Shown: piece by piece, positions 1-7,505 of the stretch
How the letters are laid out: every line of letters starts with the position of its first letter
How positions within the stretch are numbered: position 1 is the first letter of the stretch
DNA from: DATATV01 sp035551355
GTDB taxonomy: Bacteria > Actinomycetota > Actinomycetes > Mycobacteriales > Pseudonocardiaceae
Reading direction: 5' to 3'
Assembly: GCA_035551355.1 (NCBI GenBank)
Contig: DASZNF010000018.1
Span: 1-38,398, forward strand
DNA: 38,398 nucleotides
Position numbers and translations under genes: made by a program
The notes under the pieces: generated by a model
What the model saw: only the letters and a program-made list of their open reading frames with translations
Told to the model about the DNA's origin: nothing
The model's database searches: none

Positions 1-55
1 GGGCCTAGCCCGCCGCTTTCATGACTCTGCTGCCTAACAGGTGTCGATCAAGGAG

Positions 56-124
56 AAAGGTGCTCCGATCTGGAAGGATGTGACTTGTCTACGGTCATGT
101 CCGAACCAGTTCAGGAGCACCTTT
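56..124. repeat. 11-bp inverted repeat upstream of the transposase remnant
   Basis: AAAGGTGCTCC at 56-66 is the exact reverse complement of GGAGCACCTTT at 114-124, with a 47-nt spacer. The right arm ends 3 nt before the GTG start at 128, so it would occlude the start in a folded transcript. It may be a transposase-expression hairpin or a subterminal repeat of the element; I cannot tell which. Confidence 0.6.
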
Positions 125-127
125 CTG

Positions 128-244
128 GTGAGCAAGACTACCGGGTCCCACCCATCACCCAACCTCGACACGACCGGAGCGGGGATCGTCTCCCACGCGG
201 GTGCGACACTGCTGGTCGACACCATCATGCGATGCGCTGCGATC
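128..244 (+). pseudogene. IS1380-family transposase remnant (N-terminus only)
   Basis: From a GTG at 128 the frame reads SKTTGSHPSPNLDTTGAG and continues IVSHAGATLLVDTIM, which resembles the conserved start of IS1380-family DDE transposases (LDTTGAG.VSHAG..LL). These enzymes are normally about 450 residues. Here the similarity stops after roughly 38 residues, near base 240, where the frame runs into an unrelated element. No catalytic region remains, so it cannot be active. An 11-bp inverted repeat (56-66 and 114-124) lies just upstream of the GTG and probably belongs to the original element. The family call rests on motif recall. Confidence 0.6.
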
Positions 245-371
245 GTGCTGTTCCGACTGACGTACTTGATCATGGTGAGGTTGTTCGGCTGGCTGGGCCT
301 ACTTACTCGGTCCGCTGCCGCGAAGGCTGTCGAGCGAGATTCTGGTGCTCCGCCAGGAGGTTTCGGTCCTC
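245..371 (+). pseudogene. Integrase/transposase N-terminal remnant, frameshifted
   Basis: The frame from 245 reads LFRLTYLIMVRLFGWLGLL then TRSAAAKAVE. It continues in the next frame from 336 as EILVLRQEVSVL. Joined, this resembles the start of a common actinobacterial integrase-core transposase (RL.YLI.VRLFGWL.LL.RS.A.KD.EILVLRHEVAVL). The two halves are separated by a tandem CGAG at 331-338, a 4-bp duplication giving a +1 frameshift. Similarity ends near 371. The missing rve catalytic domain and the frameshift make this a dead fragment that abuts the IS1380 remnant, so the two elements nested or recombined here. Confidence 0.6.
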
Positions 372-451
372 GATGTTGCCGCGTTTGCGGCTGTCTGGGC
401 GTGCACAACTAATAGCCTTGAACGTACTTCATGCCCAAGGCCATGCCCACT

Positions 452-468
452 GATCAACTTAGTTGATC
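452..468. repeat. Short palindrome beside tRNA-Leu 3' end
   Basis: GATCAAC (452-458) and GTTGATC (462-468) form a perfect 7-bp inverted repeat around TTA, in an AT-rich patch 33 nt beyond the 3' end of the minus-strand tRNA. It could be a weak tRNA terminator hairpin (no T-run follows), an operator, or part of the mobile-element debris. Confidence 0.5.
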
Positions 469-500
469 TATATTCGGTTGTTTTGGCTGGTAAGAGCCGG

Positions 501-574
501 TGCCCCCGGTGCGACTCGAACGCACACTGGACGGATTTTGAGTCCGCTGCCTCTGCCGATTGGGCTACGGGGGC
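501..574 (-). tRNA. tRNA-Leu (anticodon CAA), short variable loop
   Basis: Read on the minus strand, the gene folds as a full cloverleaf. The acceptor stem is GCCCCCG/CGGGGGC, the anticodon stem GCGGA/TCCGT with loop CTCAAAA, and the T arm GTGCG-TTCGAGT-CGCAC. The discriminator base is A, as expected for leucine, and CCA is not encoded (CCG follows). Anticodon CAA reads UUG. The D arm has a 3-bp stem and a GGCAGA loop end like that of leucine tRNAs. The variable region between TCCGT and the T stem is only five bases (CCAGT), so the gene is 74 nt instead of about 85. The leucine call rests on the anticodon, A73 and the D arm. From memory, mycobacteria have a leucine tRNA at this position next to pdtaR. 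Confidence 0.93.
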
Positions 575-848
575 TTGGTCGCGGCGGGCCGCGAAACCGG
601 ATGTAGCTTACCGTGTCCGGCGCCGTCGGCTACCGCGGGGACCGGCGCGCGGGGCGCACAACCTGAACACCCTCAGGGGCATCAGGGGTCACATGGGTGT
701 TACCTGAAGCACGCTTCCGAAACGGTTGAGTGGGGAAACGCACGATCTTTGCCGGGTCGTGATCCTGCCGGTACCCGGTTGCGGACGGTAGGCTTCTGTT
801 TCCGGTCACGTCGGCCGGACGACACGATTCAGACGCAGGAGGACCCCG

Positions 849-1457
849 GTGACCCAGACGGCTGCCGAGGCCCAATCGGAGGCCAGGCCCACCCACCGCG
901 TGCTCGTCGCCGAAGACGAAGCACTCATTCGTCTCGACCTCGTCGAGATGTTGCGGGAAGAGGGCTACGAGGTCGTCGGTGAGGCCGGCGATGGCGAGCA
1001 GGCTGTCGCGCTCGCCGAGGAACTGCGCCCTGACCTTGTCATTCTCGACGTCAAGATGCCCAAACGAGATGGCATCGAGGCGGCGTCCGACATCGCTCGG
1101 CAGCGGATCGCGCCGGTCGTCATCCTCACCGCGTTCAGTCAGCGCGATCTGGTCGAGCGGGCGCGCGATGCCGGTGCCATGGCGTATCTGGTGAAGCCGT
1201 TCGCCAAGCGGGACCTGGTCCCGGCCGTCGAGCTGGCCATCAGCCGGTTCTCCGAGCTGCAGGCCCTCGAAACCGAGGTCGCCGGGCTCACAGACCGCCT
1301 GGAGACCCGCAAGCTCATCGAGCGGGCCAAGGGCCTGCTCATGGCCAAGCAAGGCATGGCCGAGCCGGAAGCCTTCCGCTGGATCCAGCGGACCGCCATG
1401 GACCGCCGCACCACCATGAAGGCCGTGGCCGAAGTCGTAGTGGAAAGCCTCGGCTGA
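849..1457 (+). CDS. pdtaR: ANTAR-domain two-component response regulator PdtaR
   Basis: This 202-residue protein has an N-terminal receiver domain (about 16-132) and a C-terminal ANTAR domain (about 142-198). The acidic pair E22/D23, phospho-acceptor D67 (in VILDVKMP), T94 and K116 (in LVKPF) are all present. ANTAR domains bind paired hexaloop RNA hairpins and act as antiterminators. In mycobacteria PdtaR is phosphorylated by the histidine kinase PdtaS, which is not in this window. The GTG at 849 is preceded by a strong AGGAGGA (838-843) and was chosen for that reason. The receiver-ANTAR architecture, length and tRNA-Leu neighbour all support the name. The liv operon follows after a long leader. 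Confidence 0.95.
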   Translation: MTQTAAEAQSEARPTHRVLVAEDEALIRLDLVEMLREEGYEVVGEAGDGEQAVALAEELRPDLVILDVKMPKRDGIEAASDIARQRIAPVVILTAFSQRDLVERARDAGAMAYLVKPFAKRDLVPAVELAISRFSELQALETEVAGLTDRLETRKLIERAKGLLMAKQGMAEPEAFRWIQRTAMDRRTTMKAVAEVVVESLG

Positions 1458-1824
1458 CGCCCGTACCCAGCCAGCACCGACACCCGGCCGACACCGACGC
1501 CGACACCCAGCCGGATACCGACACTGGGCCGATGTCGAGCCGATGCCGGGTCTACGCACCCTACGTGCGCCCAAAAACAGCGGTTACCCGAGGTGAATCC
1601 AGCAACCCCAGCCTGGCCACTCAGGGTTACTGACAACGCCACTCGTTCGGCCTAATTGTCGCCGGTTTTGTCCGTTTCATGTCGCCGCTACCGTTACGAT
1701 GTGGCTACGGCGTGAAGTACCGTCTATCCGATCAGCTCACCGGCGGTTAGGTTTCTGGCCTATCAAATGCCCGGTTTGAGTGGCGGGGTCAGCCCGACTC
1801 CCCGCTTGGTCGGAGGAGGTACTG
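1458..1824 (+). promoter_or_regulatory. Long pdtaR-liv intergenic region with short repeats and possible promoter
   Basis: This gap of 367 bases holds no convincing gene. Its first part carries imperfect copies of CCGACACC at 1477-1484, 1488-1495, 1500-1507 and 1518-1525, then a small hairpin (CGCAC 1555-1559 / GTGCG 1565-1569). A possible promoter is TTGTCC (1668-1673) with TACCGT (1689-1694), though the 15-nt spacing is short; TACGAT (1695-1700) is an alternative -10. GGAGGAGGT (1812-1820) is the strong ribosome binding site of the substrate-binding protein. CACTCGTTCGG at 1640 resembles the repeats near 6904. Confidence 0.4.
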
Positions 1825-3048
1825 GTGTCCTCAGTACGTTTTTCCCGCGCGGTGCTCACCGTCGTCGCGGCGTCGCTGGTCCTCGGCGGGTGCGCCGCCA
1901 AGACCAACTCGTCCTCGTCGTCCAGCTCCGGTTCCAGCGGCGTGAACCTGCCGGCGGTGTCCAACGTGCCCGTCCCGGCCGACGCCGTACTGCCCGCGGG
2001 CAACGGCAAGGCCACCTGTCACGGCGTGTCCATCGCCTACGCCGGCGCCGAGACCGGGGCTAACGCCCAGCTCGGCCTCAACATCGTCAACGGCGTCCAG
2101 CTCGCCGTGAACCAGCACAACGCGGCCAACCCCGGCTGCCAGGTCACCCTCAAGAAGTTCGACACCGAAGGCGACCCCACCAAGGCCACCGGCATCGTCA
2201 CCCAGGTCACCAACGAGGCCGACATCCTCGGCGCGATCGGCCTGCCCTTCTCCGGCGAGTCCAAGTCCACCGGCGGCATCTTCCAGCAGGCCGGACTGGT
2301 GCACATCACCCCGTCGGCCACCAACCCGACGCTCACCCAGCAGGGCTGGACCACCTTCTTCCGTGCCCTGGGCAACGACTCGGTGCAGGGCCCGGCCGCG
2401 GCCAAGTTCATCGTCAACCAGCTGCACGCCAGCAAGGTCTGCGTCGTCCAGGACGACTCCGACTACGGCATCGGCCTGGCCGCCGCGATCAACAAAGCCC
2501 TGGGCGACAAGGCTTCCAGCTGCCAGGACAAGGTGACCACCAACCAGCGGGACTTCTCCTCGACGGTCAGCAAGATCACCAGCGCCAAGCCGGACGCGGT
2601 GTTCTACTCCGGCTACTACGCCGAGGCTGCCCCGCTGGACCAGCAGCTGGTCAACGGCGGCTACACCGGCGCCTTCGTCGGTCCGGACGGCGTGAAGGAC
2701 GACAAGTTCATCCAGCAGGCCGGTTCCGCCTCGTCCAACACCTACTTCACCTGCCCCTGTGAGGACGGCTCGCTGATCTCCAGCTTCGCCACGGCCTACC
2801 AGCAGCTGGCCGGCTCCGCCCCGGGCACCTATTCGCTGGAGGGCTACGACTCGGCCACCGTCCTGCTGCGCGGCATCGACTCGGGTATCACCACCCGCGC
2901 CGCGCTGCTGGACTACGTCAAGAACTACAACGCCGACGGCCTGTCCAAGCACCTGCAGTGGGACTCCACCGGCGAGCTGAAGGCCTCCACGGTCTACGGC
3001 TACAAGGTGCAGAACGGCAAGATCGTCTATATCGGCACCATTTCCTGA
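1825..3048 (+). CDS. livK: Branched-chain amino acid ABC transporter, substrate-binding lipoprotein
   Basis: The protein is a periplasmic-binding-fold (type 1) solute receptor of 407 residues. The GTG at 1825 lies 4 nt after GGAGGAGGT, and this start yields a standard lipoprotein signal peptide: basic SVRFSR, a hydrophobic stretch, then LGGC with lipidated Cys23. An in-frame upstream start at 1780 would bury the signal peptide and is rejected. After the cysteine comes a Ser-rich linker, then a fold recognisable from GADIGLP-like strands, SGESKSTGG, DDSDYGIGLA and YDSATVLL segments. It should be anchored outside the membrane and deliver leucine-type amino acids, or a related small substrate, to LivHM. 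Exact substrate cannot be read from the sequence. It is the first gene of livKHMGF. Confidence 0.93.
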   Translation: MSSVRFSRAVLTVVAASLVLGGCAAKTNSSSSSSSGSSGVNLPAVSNVPVPADAVLPAGNGKATCHGVSIAYAGAETGANAQLGLNIVNGVQLAVNQHNAANPGCQVTLKKFDTEGDPTKATGIVTQVTNEADILGAIGLPFSGESKSTGGIFQQAGLVHITPSATNPTLTQQGWTTFFRALGNDSVQGPAAAKFIVNQLHASKVCVVQDDSDYGIGLAAAINKALGDKASSCQDKVTTNQRDFSSTVSKITSAKPDAVFYSGYYAEAAPLDQQLVNGGYTGAFVGPDGVKDDKFIQQAGSASSNTYFTCPCEDGSLISSFATAYQQLAGSAPGTYSLEGYDSATVLLRGIDSGITTRAALLDYVKNYNADGLSKHLQWDSTGELKASTVYGYKVQNGKIVYIGTIS

Positions 3049-3125
3049 CCCGATATCGCTGACGGCGGCCGGGCACGTCCTTACCAGGACGGGCCCGGCC
3101 CCTCCACAACGCAGGACGTGAGGCC

Positions 3126-4127
3126 GTGCATCCACTCACCGTGTTCCTCGCCGATTCCTCCTGGATCAATTTCGACGTCACCAGTTTCCGGCAGGAGTTC
3201 TGGGACAACACGTTCAACGGCCTCACCTTCGGCGCCATCTACGCGCTGATCGCGATGGGCTACACCCTGGTCTACGGTGTCCTCCGGCTGATCAACTTCG
3301 CGCACTCCGAAGTGTTCATCGCCGGCGCCTACGCGCTGGTGTTCACCTTGTCCGGCTTGGGTTTCGACGGTTCCGTCCCGGGCCTCTCCACCCTCGCGCT
3401 GATCGGCGACATGCTGCTGGCCTGCCTGGTCGCCATGCTCGCCTCCGGCGCCATCGCGGTCCTGCTGGAACGCATCGCCTACCGGCCACTGCGCCGCAAG
3501 GGCGCGCCACCGCTAGCCTTCCTGATCACCGCGATCGGCGTGTCGTTCGCCATCCAGTACGCGATCTTCATCTGGCGCGGCGCCAGCGCCGAGCCCGCGG
3601 TGATCCTCTTCGTGCCCAAGGCGTTGTTCTCCGCGTTCGGCACCAACATCACCAACCAGCAACTGATCATCTTCGTCGCCGCCATCGTGCTGATGCTGCT
3701 GATCGACCAGTTCATCCAGCGCACCCGGTTCGGCCGCGGCGTGCGCGCGGTGGCGCAGGACCCGGACACCGCGACGCTGATGGGGGTGAACAAGGAACGG
3801 GCCATCATGCTGACCTTCCTGCTCGGCGGTCTGCTGGCTGGCGCCGCCGCGCTGTTCTACGTGATAAAGGTGCCATCCGGAGTCGTGTTCAACGGCGGAT
3901 TCACCTTGGGTATCAAGGCATTCGCCGCGGCCGTGCTCGGCGGCATCGGCAACATCCGGGGCGCTGCGCTGGGCGGGCTGCTCATCGGCCTGGTCGGCAA
4001 CTACGGCCAGACCCTGCTGGGCAACGCGCAATGGTCCGACGTGATCGCCTTCGTCGTGCTCGTCGTGGTGCTGATGTTCCGGCCCACCGGCATTCTCGGC
4101 GAATCCCTTGGGAAGGCGCGGGTATGA
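3126..4127 (+). CDS. livH: Branched-chain amino acid ABC transporter permease LivH
   Basis: This 333-residue, strongly hydrophobic protein is a LivH-type inner-membrane permease. It has the family hallmarks GAIYALIAMGYTLVYGVLRLINFAHSEVF near residues 37-65, the loop GRGVRAVAQDPDTATLMGVN around 205-225, which contacts the ATPases, and FRPTGILGE close to the C-terminus. GTG at 3126 follows AGGACGTGAGG. The 77-nt gap after livK contains no clear terminator. The stop overlaps the start of livM in an ATGA (4124-4127), indicating coupled translation. Confidence 0.95.
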   Translation: MHPLTVFLADSSWINFDVTSFRQEFWDNTFNGLTFGAIYALIAMGYTLVYGVLRLINFAHSEVFIAGAYALVFTLSGLGFDGSVPGLSTLALIGDMLLACLVAMLASGAIAVLLERIAYRPLRRKGAPPLAFLITAIGVSFAIQYAIFIWRGASAEPAVILFVPKALFSAFGTNITNQQLIIFVAAIVLMLLIDQFIQRTRFGRGVRAVAQDPDTATLMGVNKERAIMLTFLLGGLLAGAAALFYVIKVPSGVVFNGGFTLGIKAFAAAVLGGIGNIRGAALGGLLIGLVGNYGQTLLGNAQWSDVIAFVVLVVVLMFRPTGILGESLGKARV

Positions 4128-5254
4128 CCTCCACCGACAACACGCGCAAGAACACCCCGGGCGGAATTCGCGCCCGCTGGAACAATCTTTCCCGGCCGCA
4201 GCAATGGCTGGCGCTGGTCCCGGTCGTGGTGCTGATCTACTTCATCCCGGTGATCGACCCGCCGTTGCTGACCACCGAGCCGTACACCAACTTCCCGATC
4301 GCCATGGTGCACGCGGCCGAACTGGCCATGGTGGCCATCGGGCTGAACGTGGTCGTCGGCCAGGCCGGTCTGCTCGACCTCGGTTACGTCGGATTCTTCG
4401 CGGTGGGCGCCTACGTGGCCGCCCTGCTCACCAGCAAGGAATCCATGCTGCACAAGCTGCCCTACCTGGCCACTCTGCCGCTGGCCATGGTGGTCACCAT
4501 GCTCGCCGGGGTGCTGCTTGGCCTGCCCACGCTGCGGTTGCGCGGCGACTACCTGGCCATCGTCACGCTCGGCTTCGGCGAGATCGTGCGGTTGCTGGCC
4601 ACCCTGGTGCCTGCCCTCAACGGCCAGGTCGGGTTCGCCGACGTCGGCCACCCGCCGGGGACGAACGCCGACGGCAGCCTGATCTTCTCGGCCCGCGACG
4701 GCACGCCGTGGTACTGGCTGGTGGTCACGCTGATCATCATTCTGTTGCTGTTCGTGGGAAACCTGGAACGCAGCCGGGTCGGCCGGGCCTGGGTGGCCAT
4801 CCGGGAGGACGAGGACGCCGCGCAGATCATGGGCGTGCCCACGTTCAAGTTCAAGCTGTGGGCGTTCGCCATCGGCGCGGCCATCGGCGGCCTGTCCGGC
4901 GCGCTGGTGGCCGGGCAGACCGGATTCATGAACAACCAGAACTTCTCCGTGGCTTTCTCGGTGCTGTATCTGGCCGCGGTGATTCTCGGCGGTTCCGGAA
5001 ACAAGGTCGGCGTGATGGTGGGCGCGTTCATCGTGTCCTATATTCCCGACCGGTTCACCAATCTCAGCGATCGCAAATATCTGATCTTCGGATTGTTCCT
5101 TGTGGTGCTGATGATCTTCCGGCCGCAGGGTCTGCTCGGTGCCCGGCAGCGGCTGCTGGCCCGCGGACGCCAGGCCTACCAGCGACTTGTCGGCCGCGGC
5201 GAGCAGATCAGCAGTGACAGTTCGGTGAGCGCCGAGGGAGGTGGGCAGGCATGA
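4124..5254 (+). CDS. livM: Branched-chain amino acid ABC transporter permease LivM
   Basis: This 376-residue integral membrane protein is the second permease of the importer. Family features include VVVGQAGLLDLGYVGFFAVG near the start of the LivM core, LRLRGDYLAIVTLGFGEIVRLL in the middle, WVAIREDEDAAQIMGV (coupling loop), and FRPQGLLGARQR near the end. The ATG at 4124 overlaps the livH stop as ATGA; an open extension upstream to 4031 only shadows livH. Its C-terminus is a polar tail of about 40 residues. Its stop overlaps the livG start, again as ATGA (5251-5254). It forms a heterodimeric channel with LivH. Confidence 0.95.
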   Translation: MTSTDNTRKNTPGGIRARWNNLSRPQQWLALVPVVVLIYFIPVIDPPLLTTEPYTNFPIAMVHAAELAMVAIGLNVVVGQAGLLDLGYVGFFAVGAYVAALLTSKESMLHKLPYLATLPLAMVVTMLAGVLLGLPTLRLRGDYLAIVTLGFGEIVRLLATLVPALNGQVGFADVGHPPGTNADGSLIFSARDGTPWYWLVVTLIIILLLFVGNLERSRVGRAWVAIREDEDAAQIMGVPTFKFKLWAFAIGAAIGGLSGALVAGQTGFMNNQNFSVAFSVLYLAAVILGGSGNKVGVMVGAFIVSYIPDRFTNLSDRKYLIFGLFLVVLMIFRPQGLLGARQRLLARGRQAYQRLVGRGEQISSDSSVSAEGGGQA

Positions 5255-6183
5255 CCGCGGAACGCGACGCGGATATCGCGGCCGAGGACATTCCGGCCGA
5301 GCACATGTCCGCGGAAACGGCGCAAATGACCGAGACGGAACGCGCCGCGCATTTCGCCGAGGTCGCCGAGGTGGTGGCGCCGGACCGGGACATCAGCGTC
5401 GAGTTCGGCGACACCCTGCTGGAAATGCGCGATGTCACCATGCGGTTCGGCGGTCTGGTCGCGCTGGACGGGGTTTCCTTCGGCATCCGGCGGGGCGAGA
5501 TCCTCGGGCTGATCGGGCCCAACGGGGCGGGCAAGACGACCTGCTTCAACACCATGACCGGCGTGTACCGGCCCTCGGCCGGGCAGGTTCTGTTGGAGGG
5601 CAACCGATTGGGCCGCCGCAAGCGATACCAGATCACCCGGCTCGGCATCGCCCGCACGTTCCAGAACATCCGGTTGTTCGGCGAGATGACCGCGCTGGAG
5701 AACGTGGTGGTCGGCGCGGACGCCAGGCACAAGACCAGCGTGCCCGGCGCGTTGCTGCGGCTGCCCCGGCACCACCGCGAGGAACGCGAGGTGGTGGAGC
5801 GGGCCAGCGCGCTGCTGGAGTTCGTGGGCATCGCCGACCGGGCCGCGGAGAAGGCTCGCAACCTGCCCTACGGCTACCAGCGCCGGCTGGAGATCGCCCG
5901 CGCGCTGGCCACCGAACCGAAGCTGCTGTGCCTGGACGAACCGGCCGCGGGGTTCAACCCGGTCGAGAAGAACGAGTTGATGCAGCTGATCCGGCGCATC
6001 CGCGACGACGGATACACGGTGCTGCTCATCGAGCACGACATGCGGCTGGTGATGGGCGTGACCGACCGGATCGTGGTTCTGGAGTTCGGCAAGAAGATCG
6101 CCGAGGGAACCCCGGCCGAGATCCGGGACGATCCCGCGGTGATCGCCGCCTACCTGGGGGTGCCCGACGATGGCGTTGCTTGA
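5251..6183 (+). CDS. livG: Branched-chain amino acid ABC transporter ATPase LivG
   Basis: This 310-residue ABC ATPase has Walker A GPNGAGKT (89-96), a LivG-type signature LPYGYQRRLE (205-214) replacing LSGGQ, Walker B LLCLDEP with D229/E230, and H-loop His262. The GIARTFQNIRLF segment around the Q-loop is typical of LivG. It is longer than the usual 255 residues because about 55 acidic, Ala/Glu-rich residues precede the first strand (LLEMRDVTMRF). The ATG at 5251 is in the livM ATGA overlap. A later start at ATG 5326 is possible but loses the coupling. It pairs with LivF to power import. Confidence 0.95.
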   Translation: MTAERDADIAAEDIPAEHMSAETAQMTETERAAHFAEVAEVVAPDRDISVEFGDTLLEMRDVTMRFGGLVALDGVSFGIRRGEILGLIGPNGAGKTTCFNTMTGVYRPSAGQVLLEGNRLGRRKRYQITRLGIARTFQNIRLFGEMTALENVVVGADARHKTSVPGALLRLPRHHREEREVVERASALLEFVGIADRAAEKARNLPYGYQRRLEIARALATEPKLLCLDEPAAGFNPVEKNELMQLIRRIRDDGYTVLLIEHDMRLVMGVTDRIVVLEFGKKIAEGTPAEIRDDPAVIAAYLGVPDDGVA

Positions 6184-6883
6184 GCTGACCGACATGTCCG
6201 TCCACTATGGACGGATTCAGGCGCTGGACGGTATTTCGCTCTCGGTCGACGCGGGCGAGATCGTGTCGCTGATCGGCGCCAACGGCGCGGGAAAGACCAC
6301 CACGATGCGCGCCATATCCGGGATCCGGCCGATCTCCGGCGGTTCGATCAGCTTCGACGGCGAGGACATCAGCAAGCTGCGCGCCGACCTGCGGGTGGTG
6401 CGCGGCATCTCGCAGGCGCCCGAGGGTCGCGGGGTGTTCCCCGGCATGAGCGTGCTGGAGAACCTGGACATGGGCGCCTACGCCCGCAAGGACCGAAAGA
6501 ACCTGGCCGAGGACTTCGAGCGGGTGTTCACGCTGTTTCCGCGGCTGGCCGAGCGGAAGGCCCAGATGGGCGGCACCATGTCCGGCGGCGAGCAGCAGAT
6601 GCTGGCCATCGGGCGGGCGCTGATGGCCCGGCCCCGGCTGCTGTTGCTGGACGAGCCGTCGATGGGGCTGGCCCCGCAGTTCATCCAGCAGATCTTCCGG
6701 ATCATCACCGAGATCAACGAGCAGGGCACCACCATCCTGCTGGTGGAGCAGAACGCGCAGCAGGCGCTGTCCCGGGCGAACCGGGCCTACGTGCTGGAGA
6801 CCGGTTCGATCGTGAAGACCGGCTCGGGCGCGGACATGCTGGCCGACCCGTCGATCAAGGAGGCCTACCTCGGCGTGGCCTGA
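6170..6883 (+). CDS. livF: Branched-chain amino acid ABC transporter ATPase LivF
   Basis: This 237-residue ABC ATPase is the partner of LivG and has the usual LivF length. It carries Walker A GANGAGKTT (36-44), QAPEGRGVFPGMSVLENL after the Q-loop (a LivF hallmark), signature MSGGEQQ (137-143) and Walker B LLLLDEP with D161/E162. The ATG at 6170 overlaps the last 14 bases of livG. It closes the livKHMGF operon. A 19-bp palindrome (6197-6215) lies within its first codons, and a repeat-rich possible terminator follows the stop. Confidence 0.95.
   Translation: MALLELTDMSVHYGRIQALDGISLSVDAGEIVSLIGANGAGKTTTMRAISGIRPISGGSISFDGEDISKLRADLRVVRGISQAPEGRGVFPGMSVLENLDMGAYARKDRKNLAEDFERVFTLFPRLAERKAQMGGTMSGGEQQMLAIGRALMARPRLLLLDEPSMGLAPQFIQQIFRIITEINEQGTTILLVEQNAQQALSRANRAYVLETGSIVKTGSGADMLADPSIKEAYLGVA
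6197..6215. repeat. Palindrome inside livF 5' end
   Basis: TCCGTCCA (6197-6204) and TGGACGGA (6208-6215) are exact inverted repeats around CTA. The 17-nt core CCGTCCACNNTGGACGG recurs with a different centre at 11582-11598. It is either a transcription-factor site or an mRNA hairpin 27 bases after the livF start. Confidence 0.5.
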
Positions 6884-6903
6884 CCGGGCCCGGGCCGGCC
6901 GCT

Positions 6904-7000
6904 CACCCGTTCGTGGCGAGCCGGGCCGCGCCACCCGTTCGTGGCCAACCGCGCCGGATCACCCGAACGGGGGGCCGACTCGGCTTCTCGCCCGATCGGG
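6904..7000. repeat. Repeat cluster between livF and the thioesterase; possible terminator
   Basis: CACCCGTTCGTGGC occurs twice as an exact direct repeat (6904-6917 and 6932-6945). Each copy contains CCCGTTCG, which can pair with CGAACGGG at 6964-6971. A 10-bp palindrome, CCCGATCGGG, follows at 6991-7000. The cluster fills the gap between two converging genes, so a termination or mRNA 3'-end role is plausible, but no T-run is seen. GCCCGATCGGGTG and TCACYCGAAYGG recur together at 22412-22436. Confidence 0.5.
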
Positions 7001-7009
7001 TGAGGAAGA

Positions 7010-7459
7010 TCAGGACGCGGGCGGGCGGTCGCGCAGCACGCAGGTGAGCCGGCCGGTGCAGGTGCGCCTGCCGTTCTCGTCGGTGAGCACCACGTCGAAG
7101 GTGGAGATGGTGCGGCCCCGGGACAGCGGCACGCACACCCCGGTGACCAGCCCGTCGACCGCCGCGCGGTGGTGCGTGCAGGACAGTTCCAGGCCGACCG
7201 CGATACGGCCCTCGGGCGCGTTGAGCGCGGCGGCCACCGAGCCGAGCGCCTCGATCAGCGCGGCGTTCGCGCCGCCGTGGATCAGCCCGTAGGGCTGGCG
7301 GTTGCCCTCCACCGGGATGGTGCCCACCACCCGGTCGGGGGTGGCCTCGGTCAGGCGCAGGCCCAGCTTGGCGTTGAGCTGGCCGAGATACTCCTCGGTC
7401 AGCTCGGGCAGGCCGCCCTCGGGCGCCTCGTCGCTGTCCGCGCGGTCCGTTGCGGTCAC
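7010..7459 (-). CDS. PaaI-type hotdog-fold thioesterase
   Basis: This 149-residue protein belongs to the hotdog-fold acyl-CoA thioesterases. The core motif GLIHGGANAALIEALGS places a glutamate where many PaaI proteins have aspartate, as in the Arthrobacter 4-hydroxybenzoyl-CoA thioesterase type. HHRAA and GRTISTFDVVLTDENGR strands follow. Substrate is unknown; small aryl- or short acyl-CoAs are typical. The GTG at 7459 was preferred over GTG 7465 because GGAGG (7465-7469) overlaps the latter but sits 5 nt from the former. It is transcribed divergently from polA across a 46-bp gap, and its stop converges on the livF operon. Confidence 0.88.
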   Translation of the reverse strand: MTATDRADSDEAPEGGLPELTEEYLGQLNAKLGLRLTEATPDRVVGTIPVEGNRQPYGLIHGGANAALIEALGSVAAALNAPEGRIAVGLELSCTHHRAAVDGLVTGVCVPLSRGRTISTFDVVLTDENGRRTCTGRLTCVLRDRPPAS

Positions 7460-7476
7460 TGCCACCTCCGTCAGGG

Positions 7477-7499
7477 TTGTCGGTGGTTAACCCTAAACT
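7477..7499 (+). promoter_or_regulatory. polA promoter: RecA-independent damage (PafBC-type) motif with leaderless -10
   Basis: TTGTCGGTG (7477-7485), eight bases, then TAAACT (7494-7499) is a perfect match to the published RecA-independent mycobacterial DNA-damage promoter TTGTCRGTG-N8-TAnnnT. The GTG start of polA follows 6 nt after the -10, with no Shine-Dalgarno sequence, so the transcript should be leaderless. Regulation by PafBC is inferred from the motif; pafBC is not in this window. Confidence 0.8.
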
Positions 7500-7505
7500 C
7501 GACGG

